Assembly: GCF_017908035.1 (NCBI RefSeq) | Contig: NZ_JAEQMU010000001.1 | Span: 1,674,001 to 1,738,000, forward strand | DNA length: 64,000 bases | Origin: Sphingobacterium tabacisoli | Lineage (GTDB): Bacteria > Bacteroidota > Bacteroidia > Sphingobacteriales > Sphingobacteriaceae | Direction: 5' to 3' | In this document: one piece after another, positions 9,443 through 19,372 of the stretch | How the letters are laid out: each line of letters starts with the position of its first letter | Position numbering within the stretch: position 1 is the first letter of the stretch | The notes under the pieces: model-generated | What the model saw: the letters and a program-made list of their open reading frames with translations, nothing else | Told to the model about the DNA's origin: nothing | Database searches by the model: none | Made by a program: the position numbers and the translations under genes

Positions 9443-10399
9443 TTATTTCTTTTCAAAATAACAGGGTCCCAATTGTTGCTTGGGAGAATTGATTTCAGAA
9501 TTGTACTGGTCCATAGAATAGATATCTCCAGTATTGACATTGGCAACGTAAAGATCATAACCTCCTTTTGTATCTGGACGAGTACTGCACAATATTACCC
9601 AGTTTGCATCCATTGGATAAGCATCGGAATAGTTTCCATCATTGGCATTAAAAGGTAACTTGTAACTGCGTAAACCGCTCCAGTAACCGCGGTACACCTG
9701 GTCCACTGTATTGGCTTTTGACAACCCTACGGAATAATAAAAGGAATTATGATCGGCATTGATGGGATAATAATCCTGAACTCCTTCGGAGTCATAAACC
9801 GTCTCTTGAATTTCTTTGGTTTTTACATCAATGATAGCAATTGAAGAGGTCGCGGCATCGCCTTGCGTACAGACGACCTTGGTCCCGTCATAGTTATAGT
9901 AAGGGATGCCATAGCCTTTGGGAGACAACCGAGTGACTTTGCGACTGGCGAGATCCATCTCTACAATGCGGGAATCTTGCTTGAATACAATCCGCTTGCC
10001 ATCGGGAGAGAATTTGGGATCCTCATCCCTCGTCTGCCCAATCAAGGTCAGGTTTTCGGGTTGATGTCCCGAGTTCAGCTCATACATAAAGATATCCCAA
10101 CTATCGGTATCCTCACTGATCCCCATAAATACGATATGGTTACCATCTGGTGAAATATGCGCATTCATGGGATTTTTGATTGTCCAACTGGAACTTAAAC
10201 TCTGAATCTTGTTACTGCTAAAATCGTATAGGAATATCTCCGAGTCATTAGCGCCATAATTGGTATACGTGTGATATAAAAGCTGTCCCTTAAAATGGGT
10301 AGGCAATTCTGCTTTCTCTATTTCTACAACATTGTTGTCGCTGCATCCCAGAAAAGGAAGCAGTCCCAAGCTTAATGTAATGATCAGTTTATTTTTCAT
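9443..10399 (-). CDS. PD40/TolB-like beta-propeller lipoprotein (locus B)
   Basis: 318 aa. A signal peptide with lipobox Cys19 (FLGCSD) is followed by repeated WD40-like/PD40 blades, such as ISPDGNHIVFMG and FSPDGKRIVFKQ. These propellers are common as accessory surface lipoproteins in SusC/SusD loci and as TolB-like periplasmic proteins. Enzymatic residues are not evident. It is the last gene of locus B, 31 bp after the SusE-position protein, and probably helps bind or present the substrate. Confidence 0.75.
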   Translation of the reverse strand: MKNKLIITLSLGLLPFLGCSDNNVVEIEKAELPTHFKGQLLYHTYTNYGANDSEIFLYDFSSNKIQSLSSSWTIKNPMNAHISPDGNHIVFMGISEDTDSWDIFMYELNSGHQPENLTLIGQTRDEDPKFSPDGKRIVFKQDSRIVEMDLASRKVTRLSPKGYGIPYYNYDGTKVVCTQGDAATSSIAIIDVKTKEIQETVYDSEGVQDYYPINADHNSFYYSVGLSKANTVDQVYRGYWSGLRSYKLPFNANDGNYSDAYPMDANWVILCSTRPDTKGGYDLYVANVNTGDIYSMDQYNSEINSPKQQLGPCYFEKK

Positions 10400-10430
10400 C
10401 GTAAGTATTTATTTATGGTCGGTTTTATAG

Positions 10431-11807
10431 TTAATTTATCTTAGTGATATGTACGGTTGCTTTCTCTACCCCTTGTCCTAGATCGAGAACAAGTCTATAA
10501 TACCCGGGAACAAAACCAGAAGCATTGGTAATACTAATAGACTTTCCAGGTTTACCAGCGATAGGTGCTCCAATAGAAAACCCTTGCTTATCACCCAGAA
10601 TAGAAGCTGCTGAAAACTCTGCCGGTACCGCCTCCCAGGTCCTATTACTATAGAACTGAAACTCAAAACTCTCCCAGTCATGTTCGTTGGATATAAAAAC
10701 AGTGGCTTGATAAACCTTCTCTTCTATTTTCCGGGCATAAGCAACCTGCTTGAAATCATCTAGATCCCAACCAATCCCCTTGTAATCGGCATGCCAGCTG
10801 GTAGCCGTAGTAAATCCATGACCTACGACCCAATAGTTGGTCGGGGCTTCATCCTGTAACCTAGTAACCCAAAGTCCTTTGTATTTTGGGGAGTATATGA
10901 TCTCCCAATCACCGTCTTCTCCTAGGAATTCATAAATTTTGCTTGAGGCGCTATGATTGAAAAAATCTGGATTAAGATTACTTTCCATGTTTACCCCTGC
11001 TATCTCTAGGAACTGTCCTTTTTTGAGGCTTACAATAGCCGATTTCATCTCGCTATCTGTCGCATCATTTCTAGGATTGAGTGTTATCTTGGTCGCTACA
11101 TCGCCCTGTACATCAATCAGAAATGTCTGTGCATCAAAAATAATCTGCTTTACAATCATACCGGTATAATCGAACTCGATATCATCACCTGTGCTACCTA
11201 CTATAGCGGACTCACTCTCGTAACGCCCTTTCCCCCAGATAAAATCAGCATCAACAAGCGAACTTTCTGTAGCAATCTTGCCCGAAACCTTGCTCTCAAA
11301 TATGCCTTCGGCAGACTTGTAAACAAAGGGATTTGCGATAGAGTTAGTCAGCAATATAGGGCTAGCCCCTTCAATAAGGTAATAAAGGGTTGAAGGTAAT
11401 ATCGGCCGTGTAGCTTTGATAATGATATCTTTTGTCGCGTGATCTCCGTCCACATTGATACTAGTGAAACGCACCACAACATCTTCGACTGGATCCATAT
11501 CTTTTACAAATGGAATTGCAATCGCTTCATTCTCGACTGTAGCACGATGTCCTTTGGTACGGATGGATCTTGATTCAACAACGAGGTCATTGATCAGAAC
11601 TTCGATATCCAAAGTAGACAATGGCCTGACAGCATCCTCTACGGTAACATTAAAACTGACAGTACTGGGTACGGTTACTGCAATGACAGCACCGACCGTC
11701 TCAACACGACTAATGGTAGGAACTGATTTTTCTACCTGCAGATCTTTACTACAGGAAAGAAAGCTCACCACCAATAGTATCAAGGGTATATATATAATCC
11801 TTTTCAT
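10431..11807 (-). CDS. SusE-position surface lipoprotein, DUF5016/DUF5125-like (locus B)
   Basis: 458 aa with lipobox Cys19 (SFLSCSK). All-beta sequence throughout: an N-terminal Ig-like region (about 30-135), a middle beta domain (about 140-300), and a C-terminal part with Trp/Tyr-rich strands (about 300-458; DGDWEIIYSPKYKGLWVTR) that looks like a carbohydrate-binding module. Proteins in this position after SusD are usually surface glycan-binding proteins. I assign the DUF5016/DUF5125-type group from overall appearance and context only. It lies 32 bp downstream of SusD. Confidence 0.65.
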   Translation of the reverse strand: MKRIIYIPLILLVVSFLSCSKDLQVEKSVPTISRVETVGAVIAVTVPSTVSFNVTVEDAVRPLSTLDIEVLINDLVVESRSIRTKGHRATVENEAIAIPFVKDMDPVEDVVVRFTSINVDGDHATKDIIIKATRPILPSTLYYLIEGASPILLTNSIANPFVYKSAEGIFESKVSGKIATESSLVDADFIWGKGRYESESAIVGSTGDDIEFDYTGMIVKQIIFDAQTFLIDVQGDVATKITLNPRNDATDSEMKSAIVSLKKGQFLEIAGVNMESNLNPDFFNHSASSKIYEFLGEDGDWEIIYSPKYKGLWVTRLQDEAPTNYWVVGHGFTTATSWHADYKGIGWDLDDFKQVAYARKIEEKVYQATVFISNEHDWESFEFQFYSNRTWEAVPAEFSAASILGDKQGFSIGAPIAGKPGKSISITNASGFVPGYYRLVLDLGQGVEKATVHITKIN

Positions 11808-11839
11808 TCTTAAATAATTTTAGGCTGTTATGAAAATTA

Positions 11840-13303
11840 TTAATATCCTGTATTCTGAACTAGATTCGGATTGGAATCTTTCTCATTTTGGGGAACAGGC
11901 CACACTAGCCTAAATTCTTCTAAAACAGGTACGAGCAATTTTCCATCCTTATATTTATGATTGGTCATCACTGGTATAACGCGTTCATTACGTAACAAAT
12001 CAAACCACCGGTGTCCCTCCATATACAGTTCGAGCTGTCGCTCTAGCTCTACAATCTCTCGGGCGGCACCTTGTGCAGGTACCCCGGTAATATCTGAAAG
12101 GCCAGCTCGCTTTCTTATCATATTGACAATAGTCATCGCTTCGCTAACATTATTAAGCTCTACCAAGGCTTCCGCTTTCAATAGTAGCGCATCGGCCAGC
12201 CTTAACAGCTTTATATTGGAAACTTTATTTCTTATTTTATTGGATATCGGATACTTACCCTTTGGATAATGGGTATCGTAATCGACCGACTTATAAACAA
12301 TGGATGACTCAAAACGCTTATCATTAGCCGTATATTTGGTTATAAGTTCGTGTGTAGGTGTACAGTACCGTCTCCAGGTAATCTGCCCATCAGCCTCACT
12401 GAATAGTACCCAATATGCCCAATTTGGCTTTTCATTTTCATAATTGACTTCAAAAATACTCTCGCTGGTAAATTTGATCTCAGGTTTCCATAAATCGTCA
12501 AATTCATTGACCAACTGATACCCTTCGCCAATCACTTTATTACAGTATGCAACGACTTGATTATAATCGCGACTGCTCTTTGTACTGCGGCTCGCATAAG
12601 CCTTTGCCAATAGTAGGTAGGCTGCACCTTTGGTCGCACTACTACTCCCTTTAGAGACACTAGCCAAGTGGGGGATTGCTTCATTCAGGTCTTTGACAAT
12701 CTGATCATAAACTTCCTCCTTTGGGGCACGCATAGGATACAATAGCGGGCGTATCTGTTCTAAATTCTCGGACGACATAGCGGGTATCATCTTGAGCAAT
12801 AGAGGAACATCTCCATAAATACGGACCAAATCCAAGTAGGCATAGGCACGAACAAACTTCCCTTCAGCAACAATTTTATTACGCGTCTGCGGATCGATTG
12901 ACTTAGAATCCATCAGCTCGGTATTATCGATTACGATATTGGCATCGCCAACCATCTTGAAATATTCATTCCATAATATTTTGACTTTATCATTGTCCGG
13001 GTTTAGCTTAACGGCATCCATTTCTTCCCCCGGAACACCATCTCCACCGTGATAACAGTTGTCAGATTGAATATCATTGTACCCAAACAAATCAAACTGA
13101 AAGGTATTGTTTCTAAAATTTTCATACAATCCAGCAGCTTCGCGCTGTGCGTCGGTCGCTGTCTTGTAGGCTGATGCCTGCTCAACTTGGTCCTGTGGCT
13201 CACCAACCAAAGCGGCAAAGCTTTCGGTATCCAAAAAACTACAGGAACTAAGACTTAACAGACTGATTCCTATGCTCAATAATATATACTTCTTATTTTT
13301 CAT
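11840..13303 (-). CDS. SusD/RagB-like nutrient-binding lipoprotein (locus B)
   Basis: 487 aa, lipobox Cys21 (LSSCSFLD). Family signatures: the N-terminal helical region VAEGKFVRAYAYLDLVRIYGDVP (about 140-160) and the C-terminal RLADALLLKAEALVELNN and LERQLELYMEGHRWFDLLR segments, closing with NPNLVQNTGY. It pairs with the SusC encoded 11 bp upstream and should bind the ligand over the barrel at the outer surface. Confidence 0.94.
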   Translation of the reverse strand: MKNKKYILLSIGISLLSLSSCSFLDTESFAALVGEPQDQVEQASAYKTATDAQREAAGLYENFRNNTFQFDLFGYNDIQSDNCYHGGDGVPGEEMDAVKLNPDNDKVKILWNEYFKMVGDANIVIDNTELMDSKSIDPQTRNKIVAEGKFVRAYAYLDLVRIYGDVPLLLKMIPAMSSENLEQIRPLLYPMRAPKEEVYDQIVKDLNEAIPHLASVSKGSSSATKGAAYLLLAKAYASRSTKSSRDYNQVVAYCNKVIGEGYQLVNEFDDLWKPEIKFTSESIFEVNYENEKPNWAYWVLFSEADGQITWRRYCTPTHELITKYTANDKRFESSIVYKSVDYDTHYPKGKYPISNKIRNKVSNIKLLRLADALLLKAEALVELNNVSEAMTIVNMIRKRAGLSDITGVPAQGAAREIVELERQLELYMEGHRWFDLLRNERVIPVMTNHKYKDGKLLVPVLEEFRLVWPVPQNEKDSNPNLVQNTGY

Positions 13304-13314
13304 GACTATTGCAG

Positions 13315-16300
13315 TTAAAATTCTACATTAATACCTAATACGAAGGTTTTAGCCTGCGGATAAGTACCATAATCTATCCCTAACTCTAAAGCACTAGAAC
13401 CATATGCGTTTACCTCAGGATCATACCCCGAGTATTTGGTCCAGGTCCATAAGTTTTGGGCAGTAAAGTAAGGTTGTAGTTTTCGGACGCCCAACTTGGA
13501 CAATCTTCCTTTCGTATCAAAGTCATATGTGAAACTCAGATTCTTGAGTCTCAGATAAGACCCATCCTCAATATACCGATCGGAGTTCCAGATATTCTCT
13601 CTATTTCCTGGCCTCGGAACGTCTGTAACCATCCCTGGTCGTTTCCATCGGTCTAATACCTCCAAAGACTGGTTTCTAAAATCTTGCATCCCCGTCATAT
13701 CCATCTTTGAGGCGTTGAAGATATGATTGCCATAGGATCCCTGAAAGAACAAAGACACGCTAAAATTGGAATAGGTAAACGTATTGGTGATACCTCCGGT
13801 AAATAAAGGCTGTGCATCGCCAAGTATCGTTCTATCCTCAGGAGTAATACGACCATTACCATCGAGATCCTGATAAATCACATCGCCGGTCTCGGGGTCA
13901 ATTCCCTGTGTACGGTAGCCAAAAAAGGTTCCTAAACGACTCTTATTCTTTAAAATAATAGCAGGCTGGTTATTTGAATACATGGTTGCATAATATTCTA
14001 CAGGAGTGATACCTATATTTTCTGCTCTATTTTTATTGAATGAGATATTAAACTCTGAATTCCACTTGAATTTAGGTTTAACAATATTTTTGGAATTTAT
14101 GGCAATCTCTAGTCCCTTATTACTCATCTCCCCCATATTGGTCAATATATTGTAGGTGCTTCCGGCTGTACCTGGAGGATAGAAAGTTTTTAACAGATCA
14201 TTGGTGTATTTATAATAAACGTCAAATATAAAGTTGAGCCGGGAATTGAAGAAACTAGCATCTAACCCAACATTGTACTGGGTCGTTTTTTCCCATGTCA
14301 GCCCTCTATATCCTTTTGAAGAAAGTCCCGTGTTCATACCTGGAGTCTGATTTTGATCTTCGGGTTTAGGTATGTTACGGCTGGCCCAATAGGTCGCCAT
14401 CCAGTCATAGTTGCCAATACCTCCTTGATTACCGGTCTTACCCCAACCTACACGAAGCTTTAGATCATCGAGATAACCTTCAGTAGATTTCATAAATGGT
14501 TCTGCAGAGATCCTCCAGGCCGCAGATGCAGAAGGGAATACCCCCCATTTGTGACCAGGAGCAAATTTGGAAGAACCATCAGTACGCATATTGGCGCTCA
14601 ACAGGTATTTTCCATCATAGTCATACGACACACGCGCTAGATAAGAAAGCAACGACCAGGATGCTTTATTGCTCCAGGACTGGTCAGGATTGATGATATT
14701 CACAAGACCTAACGAAGGACCTAACACATCATGACCACCACCACCATTACCTTCGTTAAAGGCCTTCTGCATGGTTGCTCCTCCTAGGATAGATAGGTTA
14801 TTTTTATTGAACTTGGTATCATAAGTAACTAAGTTTTCTAAGAGCCACTCAAAGTTCTTAGAAGCAGAAACAGAATACATACCATTATAAGAACGGCTTT
14901 CGCCATTTGCACCAGGTGCTAGGTAACTCTCTCCTGTAGAGCTATCCTCATCGATGCCAAAATTGACTTTATAATGTACCCCCTTTATTATTGTAAAATC
15001 CAGATTAGTCAAGCCTACGATGCGGGATGTTTTATAGGTATCATCCGAAGCTGATGCCAAAAATGGGGAGAAGAACTGTGATCCGTATGTAAATTCATCA
15101 TAGGCGCCTGGATTAAACGGATCCCACTTTTGCATGTAGGGAGGTGTATTAATCACGGAGAGGATGGATCCTCCACGCATAGCGGTCTTATTATGGGGTA
15201 TCGTCCGCCCATTGGTACGGGTATAACCAACGCTAAAGCCAAGGCTCAACCAATCGGTCTGTTTGTTATTCACATTTGCCCTGAAATTGTAACGCTTAAA
15301 GTTGGCCTTTTCGATAATTCCCTTATCCTCCATATACCCTCCTGAGATATAATACTGCAGTTTTTCGGTACCATCTGTCAGTGCCAGCTGATGGCTTTGA
15401 TTGAGCCCCGTACCAAAATACTCCTCGTTCCAATTGGTATATCGATTTTCATCATCAGGTATTAAGGTAGTAGTCGGTACCTGCTTCTTCAGATCTTTCA
15501 AATATTCTTTATACTGCTCGGTATTCAGGGCATCAATGGTATTGCCTATCCTTGAAACACCTGCATAGCTGCTGAGGCTCAAAGAACGAATACCTCCTTT
15601 TCCACGCTTTGTTGTGATAACGACCACACCATTGGCTGCACGTGCGCCATAGATAGCTGCAGAGGAAGCATCTTTTAATACCTGCATGGACTCTATGTCA
15701 TTCGGACTCAGATTAGCTATATTATTCATGGGCAATCCATCTACAACATATAATGGCTCATTGCCAGCCTGAAAGGATGATGTCCCACGTACACGAACCA
15801 TAAGACCTCCACCAGGTTCGCCAGAAGGTTGTACGACCTGTACTCCAGCGGCTTTTCCCTGTAAAGCCTGAGCAGCTTGTGTGATGGGACGTTCATTGAT
15901 ATCCTCGGTCGACACAACAGCTACTGCTGTAGTCAGGTCTTTCTTGCGTACGGTAGCATAACCTACAACAACAATTTCTTCCAACTCCTTGGCATCTTGC
16001 TGTAATGTAACCGTCAGCTTCTCGTTGCTCCCAACCCGTACATTACGACTAATAAATCCAACGTAAGTAACTCTAATGGTAGCATTAGCTGGTATGTTAG
16101 CTATTTTGAAATTACCTTCTGCATTCGTAACAGTAGTGATGTCATGCCCCAACACTGTCAAAACAGCCCCCATGATAGGACGCCCCGTGGAATCGGTGAC
16201 ATTTCCGGTAACTGTTCTTTTTTGCACATCACTCTTAGCCTCCTTAAGCGTGATGATGATATGTTTATTCTTAATTGTAAATGTACAATCGGTTTTCTGA

Positions 16301-16536
16301 AGCACCGTGCTCAGCACTTCCGCCAATGGCTTGTTTTTGACCGATAGATTGATTTTTTGATCTACATTGAGAATTCCTTCGTCAAAAGCAACAGCGTGCT
16401 GACTCTGTCTCTCAATTTCATAGAGTGCGTCCCGGATACTAATATTCTTTTTGGAAATACTAATACCTGATTGCGCCAGTGCATGTCCCATCAGGATCAG
16501 GAAGAACATACAACATACTAATAGATGTTTTTTCAT
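13315..16536 (-). CDS. SusC/RagA TonB-linked outer-membrane receptor with STN domain (locus B)
   Basis: 1073 aa. Signal peptide 1-21 (ending HALAQ), STN domain about 25-92 (NISIRDALYEIERQSQHAVAF), carboxypeptidase-D regulatory-like domain about 108-190, TonB-box-like EEIVVVGYATVRKK, plug to about 310 and a barrel ending FVLGINVEF. It imports an unknown ligand and, through the STN domain, reports its presence to the FecR encoded upstream. The 104-bp gap to fecR holds its own promoter-like element and a 15-bp palindrome, unlike locus A. Confidence 0.95.
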   Translation of the reverse strand: MKKHLLVCCMFFLILMGHALAQSGISISKKNISIRDALYEIERQSQHAVAFDEGILNVDQKINLSVKNKPLAEVLSTVLQKTDCTFTIKNKHIIITLKEAKSDVQKRTVTGNVTDSTGRPIMGAVLTVLGHDITTVTNAEGNFKIANIPANATIRVTYVGFISRNVRVGSNEKLTVTLQQDAKELEEIVVVGYATVRKKDLTTAVAVVSTEDINERPITQAAQALQGKAAGVQVVQPSGEPGGGLMVRVRGTSSFQAGNEPLYVVDGLPMNNIANLSPNDIESMQVLKDASSAAIYGARAANGVVVITTKRGKGGIRSLSLSSYAGVSRIGNTIDALNTEQYKEYLKDLKKQVPTTTLIPDDENRYTNWNEEYFGTGLNQSHQLALTDGTEKLQYYISGGYMEDKGIIEKANFKRYNFRANVNNKQTDWLSLGFSVGYTRTNGRTIPHNKTAMRGGSILSVINTPPYMQKWDPFNPGAYDEFTYGSQFFSPFLASASDDTYKTSRIVGLTNLDFTIIKGVHYKVNFGIDEDSSTGESYLAPGANGESRSYNGMYSVSASKNFEWLLENLVTYDTKFNKNNLSILGGATMQKAFNEGNGGGGHDVLGPSLGLVNIINPDQSWSNKASWSLLSYLARVSYDYDGKYLLSANMRTDGSSKFAPGHKWGVFPSASAAWRISAEPFMKSTEGYLDDLKLRVGWGKTGNQGGIGNYDWMATYWASRNIPKPEDQNQTPGMNTGLSSKGYRGLTWEKTTQYNVGLDASFFNSRLNFIFDVYYKYTNDLLKTFYPPGTAGSTYNILTNMGEMSNKGLEIAINSKNIVKPKFKWNSEFNISFNKNRAENIGITPVEYYATMYSNNQPAIILKNKSRLGTFFGYRTQGIDPETGDVIYQDLDGNGRITPEDRTILGDAQPLFTGGITNTFTYSNFSVSLFFQGSYGNHIFNASKMDMTGMQDFRNQSLEVLDRWKRPGMVTDVPRPGNRENIWNSDRYIEDGSYLRLKNLSFTYDFDTKGRLSKLGVRKLQPYFTAQNLWTWTKYSGYDPEVNAYGSSALELGIDYGTYPQAKTFVLGINVEF

Positions 16537-16609
16537 AACATTAGCTGCGGTTTAAAATTTAAAATAATTGGTTACGATCTGACTGTTAAAAGCGTTCCTT
16601 TTATAACAG

Positions 16610-16640
16610 CAAATGCATAGTAGGTTTACACGTAGTGTAA
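16610..16640 (-). promoter_or_regulatory. Candidate promoter and palindrome upstream of susC B
   Basis: On the minus strand TGCATTTGCTG (near-consensus -7 box at 16610-16617) lies about 67 bases before the susC start. Immediately upstream is the perfect interrupted palindrome TTACAC-gta-GTGTAA (16626-16640), covering the spacer and -33 region. A similar TGCTTTTGCAG box precedes susC D. These may be targets of the cognate ECF sigma factors or of a repressor. Confidence 0.35.
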
Positions 16641-17624
16641 CTAAAAAACAAAAACTGTTTTGTCCTTTATTTTGAAACGGAAGTCTTTGTTCACTTCTTG
16701 CAAGACATCCAGCATGCTTTCTAAACTTTCATCAGGCGTGAATTTTAAAGTAAAAAATCGGTTTTCATATTTGGAGGAATCGTAATTGAATACAACTCCA
16801 TGTTTCTTTTCGATTGCATGCAATATTTCGACAAACGAAGCTTCCTGAAAAACCAGGTACCGGTCCTTGCGTAAGGCTATACGCTCGACGTTAACTTTTC
16901 GTCGCGTGATATGCCCTCCCTTAGCATCGTATGTTATTTGCTCATTAGGTGTAAGAAACAAAGAACTAGGGGTATCGGATAGAATACCGACCCGCACTTT
17001 TCCTTCTTCTAGTGTAACTGTCGTTTTGGATAGATCCCGATAGCCAACCACGCTAAATATGGTTCCTAAGGCTTCTATTTCTATATTATTTGCTTTTACA
17101 ATTAGACGTTTGTTCGGATCCTTAGCAACGCTGAAGCTAGCCTCTCCATTCAATGATATGTTGCGCTCTTTTCCTAGAAACTGCCTAGGGTAGGTCATTA
17201 TCGATCCAGGACTGAGCCACACCAAAGTACCATCGGGTAAAGTTACCTCTTTGGTCTCACCCAATGCAGTGGCACATTCGACCATGGTAGAATTGAAAAT
17301 ATAATACTCTTTGGTATAGTGATAGGTGGCCAATGAAAGCAATAATGGGATGGTTATAGCTGCAGCCACCCTGCCAAAACGATAAATAAGTGGACGCTTT
17401 ATCTTGTTCGATTCGGACAGATCCAACCTAACATGTAATCTCTCCAGATCACGCAGTGTAGTATCGTCTACCTGTCCATCCACTTCGTCCCACAGTAATT
17501 TCATGGCTTGAGCTTTTTGCTCGCTATCCGAATCATCGATAAGCCATTGTCGGAATAAGGTATCGACTTTCTCCGAATGCTTCTCTTTAAAATAAAAGCT
17601 CGCTAACTTATAAAACTTACGCAT
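16641..17624 (-). CDS. FecR-family anti-sigma factor (locus B)
   Basis: 327 aa. A cytoplasmic sigma-binding region occupies 1-85 and a membrane helix about 88-105 (AAAITIPLLLSLATY). The FecR domain is about 125-225 (EVTLPDGTLVWLSPGS, then ISLNGEASFSVAKDP) and the DUF4974-type C-terminus about 255-327. It should hold the upstream-encoded sigma factor until the STN domain of SusC B signals. It lies 66 bp downstream of the sigma gene. Confidence 0.93.
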   Translation of the reverse strand: MRKFYKLASFYFKEKHSEKVDTLFRQWLIDDSDSEQKAQAMKLLWDEVDGQVDDTTLRDLERLHVRLDLSESNKIKRPLIYRFGRVAAAITIPLLLSLATYHYTKEYYIFNSTMVECATALGETKEVTLPDGTLVWLSPGSIMTYPRQFLGKERNISLNGEASFSVAKDPNKRLIVKANNIEIEALGTIFSVVGYRDLSKTTVTLEEGKVRVGILSDTPSSLFLTPNEQITYDAKGGHITRRKVNVERIALRKDRYLVFQEASFVEILHAIEKKHGVVFNYDSSKYENRFFTLKFTPDESLESMLDVLQEVNKDFRFKIKDKTVFVF

Positions 17625-17689
17625 ATTATTGGTTATCTAATATTATAGACGTACAAAGTCAACGACACACGTAAGCAAAAAATCTTTTT

Positions 17690-18244
17690 TTATAAAATAA
17701 GTGCTTGGATAGAAGAAATGAACTCCCGTAATTCTTTTAAAGCATTGGAGATGTGTGTTTCTACAGTTCGCTTACTTAAACCTAATTCTTTGGAGATCTC
17801 CTCATTGCTAAGCCTTTGGTTTCGGCTCATTTTAAAAACAACCTGTCGTTTTTCGGGCATTTTATCGACAAGGCCATGAATCAAAATCTCTAGCTCTCTA
17901 GCATCCAATACCTCGTTGAGCTGCCAAGAGATTTCATCCACCTTCATCTGCACTTCTTCCTGTGCGTATTTCTCATAAAGAGATTTGCGCCTGAAAAAAT
18001 CAAAAATTATATTTTTTGATATTTTAAATAAATAGGCACCGAAAGACGTGACCCTCATCAAGTTTTCGCGGTTATTCCAAACTCTGACAAATACATCCTG
18101 AGCCAGATCCGAGGTATCATCTTCGTCCTTAACAAAACCTAATATGAATACTTTAATGCGAGGATAGTATAACAAGAAAAGAGCATCGAACGCTTGTCTA
18201 TCTCCTTCGGAAAGTCTTTTGATATATTCTAGCTCTTTGTTCAT
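17690..18244 (-). CDS. ECF sigma factor, FecI/RpoE-like (locus B)
   Basis: 184 aa. Region 2 is about 22-90 (DTSDLAQDVFVRVWNNRENL) and region 4 about 125-178 (MPEKRQVVFKMSRNQRLSNEEIS and the HTH that follows). It belongs to the Bacteroidota-specific sigma-70 family paired with FecR/DUF4974 proteins. It is the first gene of locus B and divergent from the Nudix gene across a 210-bp gap. No -7 box of the housekeeping type was found directly upstream. Confidence 0.93.
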   Translation of the reverse strand: MNKELEYIKRLSEGDRQAFDALFLLYYPRIKVFILGFVKDEDDTSDLAQDVFVRVWNNRENLMRVTSFGAYLFKISKNIIFDFFRRKSLYEKYAQEEVQMKVDEISWQLNEVLDARELEILIHGLVDKMPEKRQVVFKMSRNQRLSNEEISKELGLSKRTVETHISNALKELREFISSIQALIL

Positions 18245-18392
18245 TATCCCACGATATCTAGTAGAATTTGCTGGCCTACTTGCCGTAAGCGAATGTACAT
18301 TATTTTAAACAAAAAAAAAGAAACCTAGATGAGAATGTATTTCAAAATATAGAACCATAGCCCTATCCAATACATTTACTAAATGAATAATC

Positions 18393-18400
18393 TATATTTG
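18393..18400 (+). promoter_or_regulatory. -7 box (TATATTTG) of the Nudix gene
   Basis: An exact TANNTTTG match 54 bases before the Nudix ATG, followed by CAGG. The -33 box is not obvious. Confidence 0.5.
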
Positions 18401-18454
18401 CAGGACTAATAGATCTTCTTAAAACACCAGCAAGAACTAAAAGTTAAAATCATT

Positions 18455-18841
18455 ATGCTACACGTCACCTGCGCTATCATTGTTCACCATAATAAAATTT
18501 TGATCTGTCAACGTTCAAAATCTATGAAGCTACCACTAAAATGGGAGTTTCCCGGCGGAAAGATAGAAACGGGTGAGTCTAAGGAAGCCTGCTTACAGCG
18601 GGAGGTACGTAAAGAACTTGCTTTAGATATCCGTGTCGACAATGCCTTGAGCCCTGTAGAGCACTGCTACCCTACTTTTGCACTATACCTATATCCTTTT
18701 ATATGTACAATAGCGTCGGGTGTGCCAGATCCTGTAGAACATGCACAAGCGATATGGGTCTCTGCAAGTGACCTATTGAACTATGACTGGGCAGAAGCAG
18801 ACATTCCTATTGTTAAGGAATATCTTACTCTTAGAAAATAG
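18455..18841 (+). CDS. MutT-like Nudix hydrolase
   Basis: 128 aa, the size of E. coli MutT. The Nudix box is at about 35-57: Gly35, Glu41, then Arg49-Glu50-Val51-Arg52-Lys53-Glu54-Leu55. The consensus REUXEE is altered, as the first Glu of the EE pair is Lys53. The remaining metal ligands (Glu50, Glu54) are kept. The N-terminal VTCAIIVHHNKILICQRS is typical of MutT/CTP-pyrophosphohydrolase types that clean oxidised nucleoside triphosphates. It is convergent with the next gene with 10 bp between the stops. Confidence 0.85.
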   Translation: MLHVTCAIIVHHNKILICQRSKSMKLPLKWEFPGGKIETGESKEACLQREVRKELALDIRVDNALSPVEHCYPTFALYLYPFICTIASGVPDPVEHAQAIWVSASDLLNYDWAEADIPIVKEYLTLRK

Positions 18842-18851
18842 AAGCATGCTA

Positions 18852-19364
18852 CTACAATAAGCTCGCAAATCCATCTTTCTCTATTTGTACGTCGCTTGTC
18901 TTTGAAGACAGCAATTCGTGCTTTTTCAAGAGGCGTATGGTAGGGGATTCAAACTTCCAATTCATCCGTTTGTCCAAAAAATAGAATTTTCTACCATCAG
19001 TCATTTTGATTTCAATAAGGTATACGTAGTATTTGTCTAATGCATTGCGAAGTCCAATGCTCGAAATCATATCAATCTGCTCCGCCTGATAAGTGACATC
19101 ATCAATCCGTAGCGTATTCTCTTCCAATATCACTTTGGATAAGTGGATATTTTTGCGGAGGCGCGAGTACTCCGAGAGCCAAAGAAAGGAGATCGCGATA
19201 ACACAGGTGATAACTACACAGAGTAGTAACACAAGGTCTCTGTCCTCAGAGAGGATATATATGAATAGAGTGGGTACAATTACCAATAGCACTATCGGCC
19301 CAAATCGTGCACAAAAAAAAGCGAAATAGGTTGGGCTCAATATATTCGTACTCTTGGCAATCAT
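18852..19364 (-). CDS. Small membrane protein of unknown function
   Basis: 170 aa. Two adjacent membrane helices (about 16-37 and 43-64) are followed by a cytoplasmic, mainly beta domain (about 75-150) with the stretch IDDVTYQAEQIDMISSIG and IKMTDGRKFYFLDK, reminiscent of bacterial PH-like domains. I do not recognise a named family. It starts 8 bp after a candidate 37-codon ORF and may be in an operon with the large regulator upstream. Confidence 0.6.
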   Translation of the reverse strand: MIAKSTNILSPTYFAFFCARFGPIVLLVIVPTLFIYILSEDRDLVLLLCVVITCVIAISFLWLSEYSRLRKNIHLSKVILEENTLRIDDVTYQAEQIDMISSIGLRNALDKYYVYLIEIKMTDGRKFYFLDKRMNWKFESPTIRLLKKHELLSSKTSDVQIEKDGFASLL

Positions 19365-19372
19365 ATCATCTG

